Shown here piece by piece: positions 15,244 to 16,554 of a stretch of DNA of 16,554 bases. Origin of the DNA: Pleomorphochaeta sp964545735 (GTDB lineage: Bacteria > Spirochaetota > Spirochaetia > Sphaerochaetales > Sphaerochaetaceae); the NCBI GenBank assembly GCA_964545735.1, contig CAZJGS010000055.1, positions 1-16,554 on the forward strand, in the 5' to 3' direction. Position 1 is the first letter of the stretch; each line of letters opens with the position of its first letter. The notes under the pieces were generated by a model that was given only the letters and a program-made list of their open reading frames with translations, was not told where the DNA came from and did no database searches. The position numbers and the translations under genes are program-made.

Positions 15244-16245
15244 TTATGCCGAAGCCATTAAGTATTTGGCAAATCCCCGTGCATTGGAATATTCAGGGAG
15301 ATGTGGAGTGCAAACAAAATCTGGAGCGTACCCATTGAAATTAGTTATATAGTATGCCCCGCCTCCAGATAAAATGAGCTTTTGCGCCTTTTGAGAAAAT
15401 CTTGACCATCTTGATTTGATCTCCTGCTCGAGCATGTCGCTGTAGGCTTCTGAAGCATCACGAATGACAGTTGAATAGTCTTTTCTCTGCCCGTAAATAC
15501 TTAGTTCTTTTGCGAGTAAAACATCTTTTATGACTTGTTCTGAAAGGTATATCTCCGATTTCTGGAGGTGTTTGTTGATAATGTCGCATATTCTGCAGAT
15601 GCCTCCACCCTCGATCATATCCGACCATCGCTTACTGCATATGCCTTCCTCTACACACAGCACATCGACCGTGTTAAAGCCGATATCGACGATAAGAAGA
15701 TTATCATCTCCCCGCTCTCCTTCTTCAACTCCGGAATCGTCAAGAACGTAATCAACCAGAACGCCCTGTCCCTGGGCCAAAACCTCTATGGTATCAAGAT
15801 GGATATGGTCTTTTGATACCTGAAAGTCTGTGAGTGTGTCTATGAATCTGGGTTTATATTTTTCCCACTGAGCAAGTGGAAGCCCAACACATAATTGTTT
15901 TTCCGCCACGACCAAATCGTCAAAGTTGATTTCAAAAACTTCGGCAATCTTTCTCAGCGAAACATAAACAAGAAGAGGTGCGTAAGTGAGAAGAAAGTTT
16001 ATATCCCGTGTACTGAAAATCTCGGGACAATTAAGAGCGGATTTCCCGACCTTGTATGTTCTACCCCTGTATTTGTATTCTGAAACCTGCGTCTCGGTGC
16101 CAAATCCGCCCAGAGCAAACCCTTCTCCGGCATAAGCAACCGCCGTTGGAAACTTGAAATATTCTATTTTTCCTGCGTGGTTCACCACGGCCTTGACATC
16201 CCCATATCCTACATCTATCCCGATCTTATACACATCATCCTGCAT
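15244..16245 (-). CDS. parM: ParM/Alp-type actin-like partition ATPase
   Basis: ParM-type proteins form filaments that push plasmid copies apart. The 333-residue product shows the actin-fold nucleotide signatures: phosphate-1 IGIDVGYGDVKAV (residues 8-20), phosphate-2 LLIVDIGFNTVDVL (183-196) and adenosine motif LILSGGGAYYI (290-300). The end PEYSNARGFAKYL is typical of plasmid and archaeal ParM-like proteins. An ideal ribosome site (TGGAGGTGA) precedes the ATG. Upstream lie the promoter, operator and iterons described separately, and the ParR-like gene follows directly. SXT/R391-type integrative elements also carry a ParM-like partition gene (srpM), so this alone does not prove a plasmid. 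Confidence 0.9.
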   Translation of the reverse strand: MQDDVYKIGIDVGYGDVKAVVNHAGKIEYFKFPTAVAYAGEGFALGGFGTETQVSEYKYRGRTYKVGKSALNCPEIFSTRDINFLLTYAPLLVYVSLRKIAEVFEINFDDLVVAEKQLCVGLPLAQWEKYKPRFIDTLTDFQVSKDHIHLDTIEVLAQGQGVLVDYVLDDSGVEEGERGDDNLLIVDIGFNTVDVLCVEEGICSKRWSDMIEGGGICRICDIINKHLQKSEIYLSEQVIKDVLLAKELSIYGQRKDYSTVIRDASEAYSDMLEQEIKSRWSRFSQKAQKLILSGGGAYYITNFNGYAPDFVCTPHLPEYSNARGFAKYLMASA

Positions 16246-16277
16246 GAAATTTCACCTCCATCGTTTCTTTACTCAGG

Positions 16278-16296
16278 TAATAGGAAGGAGTGAAAG
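16278..16296 (-). promoter_or_regulatory. Conserved 19-bp motif, copy 1 (upstream of parM)
   Basis: On the minus strand this reads CTTTCACTCCTTCCTATTA, followed by CCTGAG, and lies 33 bp upstream of the parM ATG. It differs from the copy at 9007-9025 at one of 19 positions. Its place in the leader between the iterons and the ribosome site of parM suggests a control site at DNA or RNA level. Confidence 0.5.
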
Positions 16297-16300
16297 CGGA

Positions 16301-16340
16301 AGGGGACTTAAGGGGACTTAGGGGGACTTAAGGGGACTTC
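16301..16340. repeat. Four 10-bp direct iterons, candidate centromere (parC-like)
   Basis: Four head-to-tail decamers: AGGGGACTTA at 16301 and 16311, GGGGGACTTA at 16321 and AGGGGACTTC at 16331. The 10-bp period places each copy on the same face of the helix. In type II partition systems ParR binds arrays of roughly 10-11-bp direct repeats next to the parM promoter, and this array lies between the predicted promoter and parM, so it is the best centromere candidate. Confidence 0.7.
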
Positions 16341-16373
16341 GTATTGAGAGCCTGGCATAGATTATGCTAATAT

Positions 16374-16403
16374 ATAATATTATACTACGTAGTATAATGT
16401 CTT
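16374..16403 (-). promoter_or_regulatory. Candidate sigma-70 promoter for the parM operon
   Basis: Minus strand: AAGACA (16403-16398, four of six consensus bases) and TATTAT (16379-16374, five of six) separated by 18 bp. Transcription would start near 16366, giving a leader of about 120 nt that includes the four iterons. It is the only reasonable pair seen in the region; it was judged by eye. Confidence 0.5.
16379..16398. promoter_or_regulatory. 20-bp perfect palindrome, candidate operator
   Basis: The half-site ATTATACTAC (16379-16388) is followed directly by its exact reverse complement (16389-16398). It fills the spacer of the predicted parM promoter, overlapping the edge of both boxes, so a dimeric protein bound here would block RNA polymerase. 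Confidence 0.6.
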
Positions 16404-16427
16404 TGTTCTTTGTTCTTTGTTCTTTGT
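16400..16427. repeat. Four tandem 7-bp repeats
   Basis: TCTTTGT occurs four times without interruption (16400, 16407, 16414, 16421), followed by a degenerate TTTTTGT-like copy. On the minus strand it is ACAAAGA. It lies just upstream of the predicted promoter. It may be a protein-binding array or a slippage-prone tract affecting promoter strength. Confidence 0.75.
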
Positions 16428-16456
16428 TTTTGTTAATAAGTTAATATTCGCGCGCG

Positions 16457-16494
16457 CGAGGGATTATTATTTATTTATTTATCTTTTTCCCTCG
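16457..16494. other. AT-rich segment between inverted repeats (possible unwinding element)
   Basis: CGAGGGA at 16457-16463 and its complement TCCCTCG at 16488-16494 enclose 24 bases made almost only of A and T, including repeated TTTA. An alternating CG run lies immediately to the left. Easily melted DNA of this kind occurs in replication and transfer origins, but no DnaA box was recognised. Confidence 0.4.
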
Positions 16495-16514
16495 GGGGTT
16501 AGGGGGTGATTGAT

Positions 16515-16551
16515 GCGACCGAGTAAAATGCGAAGCATTTGCGCTGGTCGC
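16515..16551. repeat. Imperfect hairpin at window edge
   Basis: Outer arms GCGACC (16515-16520) and GGTCGC (16546-16551) are exact complements; an inner stem AAATGC (16526-16531) / GCATTT (16535-16540) closes a GAA loop, with a five-base internal bulge on each side. No T-run follows, so it is not a clear terminator. It could be part of an origin of transfer or single-strand structure continuing beyond the window. Confidence 0.55.
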
Positions 16552-16554
16552 GTA

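Larger units (their letters stand above)
16246..16554. other. Non-coding control region upstream of the partition-transfer operon
   Basis: No gene longer than a few dozen codons is supported here. In order from the right edge it contains an imperfect hairpin (16515-16551), an AT-rich segment enclosed by 7-bp inverted repeats (16457-16494), an alternating CG run (about 16450-16458), four 7-bp tandem repeats (16400-16427), a minus-strand promoter with a palindrome in its spacer (16374-16403), four 10-bp iterons (16301-16340), a 19-bp motif (16278-16296) and the parM ribosome site. The density of repeats suggests partition, replication or transfer-origin functions. Confidence 0.75.

Noticed and set aside
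16301..16427. Repeats considered as a CRISPR array
   Set aside because: Units are 7-10 bp and contiguous, with no spacers and no cas genes.

Overview
The window carries a conjugative DNA-transfer region of the F-type (MPF-F) type IV secretion class, with every recognisable gene on the minus strand, so transcription runs from the right edge to the left. The host must be a diderm (Gram-negative-type) bacterium: there are outer-membrane lipoproteins, a periplasmic lytic transglycosylase, a TraK/TraB/TraV core complex and a propilin. A VKOR-thioredoxin fusion, rather than a DsbB/DsbA pair, leans toward lineages outside the Enterobacteria (for example Desulfobacterota or Nitrospirota-like groups), but this is inference and no phylogenetic marker is present. 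No transposase, integrase, replication initiator, tRNA, rRNA or CRISPR is visible, so plasmid versus integrative conjugative element cannot be decided. A ParM/ParR-type partition pair at the head of the operon means the element is actively segregated.

Layout from right to left. (1) 16246-16554 is non-coding control DNA: a long imperfect hairpin, an AT-rich segment, four 7-bp repeats, a promoter whose spacer is filled by a 20-bp palindrome, four 10-bp iterons and a 19-bp motif. (2) 16245-9051 is a tightly packed ten-gene block: actin-like ParM, small ParR-like protein, DsbC-like isomerase, lytic transglycosylase, OmpA-like lipoprotein, small membrane protein, YbjQ-family protein, four-helix membrane protein, TraD/VirD4-type coupling ATPase without its own membrane anchor, and a membrane-anchored HD-domain protein that resembles MOBH (TraI_2) relaxases but lacks the expected triple-histidine run. 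(3) A 51-bp gap at 9000-9050 carries a second copy of the 19-bp motif. (4) 8999-1 is the pilus/channel block: YdjM-like membrane protein, small two-helix membrane protein, then TraA, L, E, K, B, V and C in the F-plasmid order, a VKOR-thioredoxin fusion, and the first 374 codons of a secreted cysteine-repeat protein that leaves the window at the left edge.

How it may work together: TraA forms the pilus, TraL/E/C drive assembly at the inner membrane, TraK/B/V bridge the envelope, the transglycosylase and OmpA-like lipoprotein open and contact the wall, and the TraD-like ATPase feeds in the substrate. DsbC and VKOR-Trx form a dedicated disulfide supply, which fits the very cysteine-rich secreted protein (possibly TraN-like). 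The iterons and the ParM/ParR pair form a partition locus upstream of the transfer genes, probably co-transcribed with them. The most unusual points are the control region, the motif shared by both blocks, the apparent split coupling protein and the relaxase-like HD protein.
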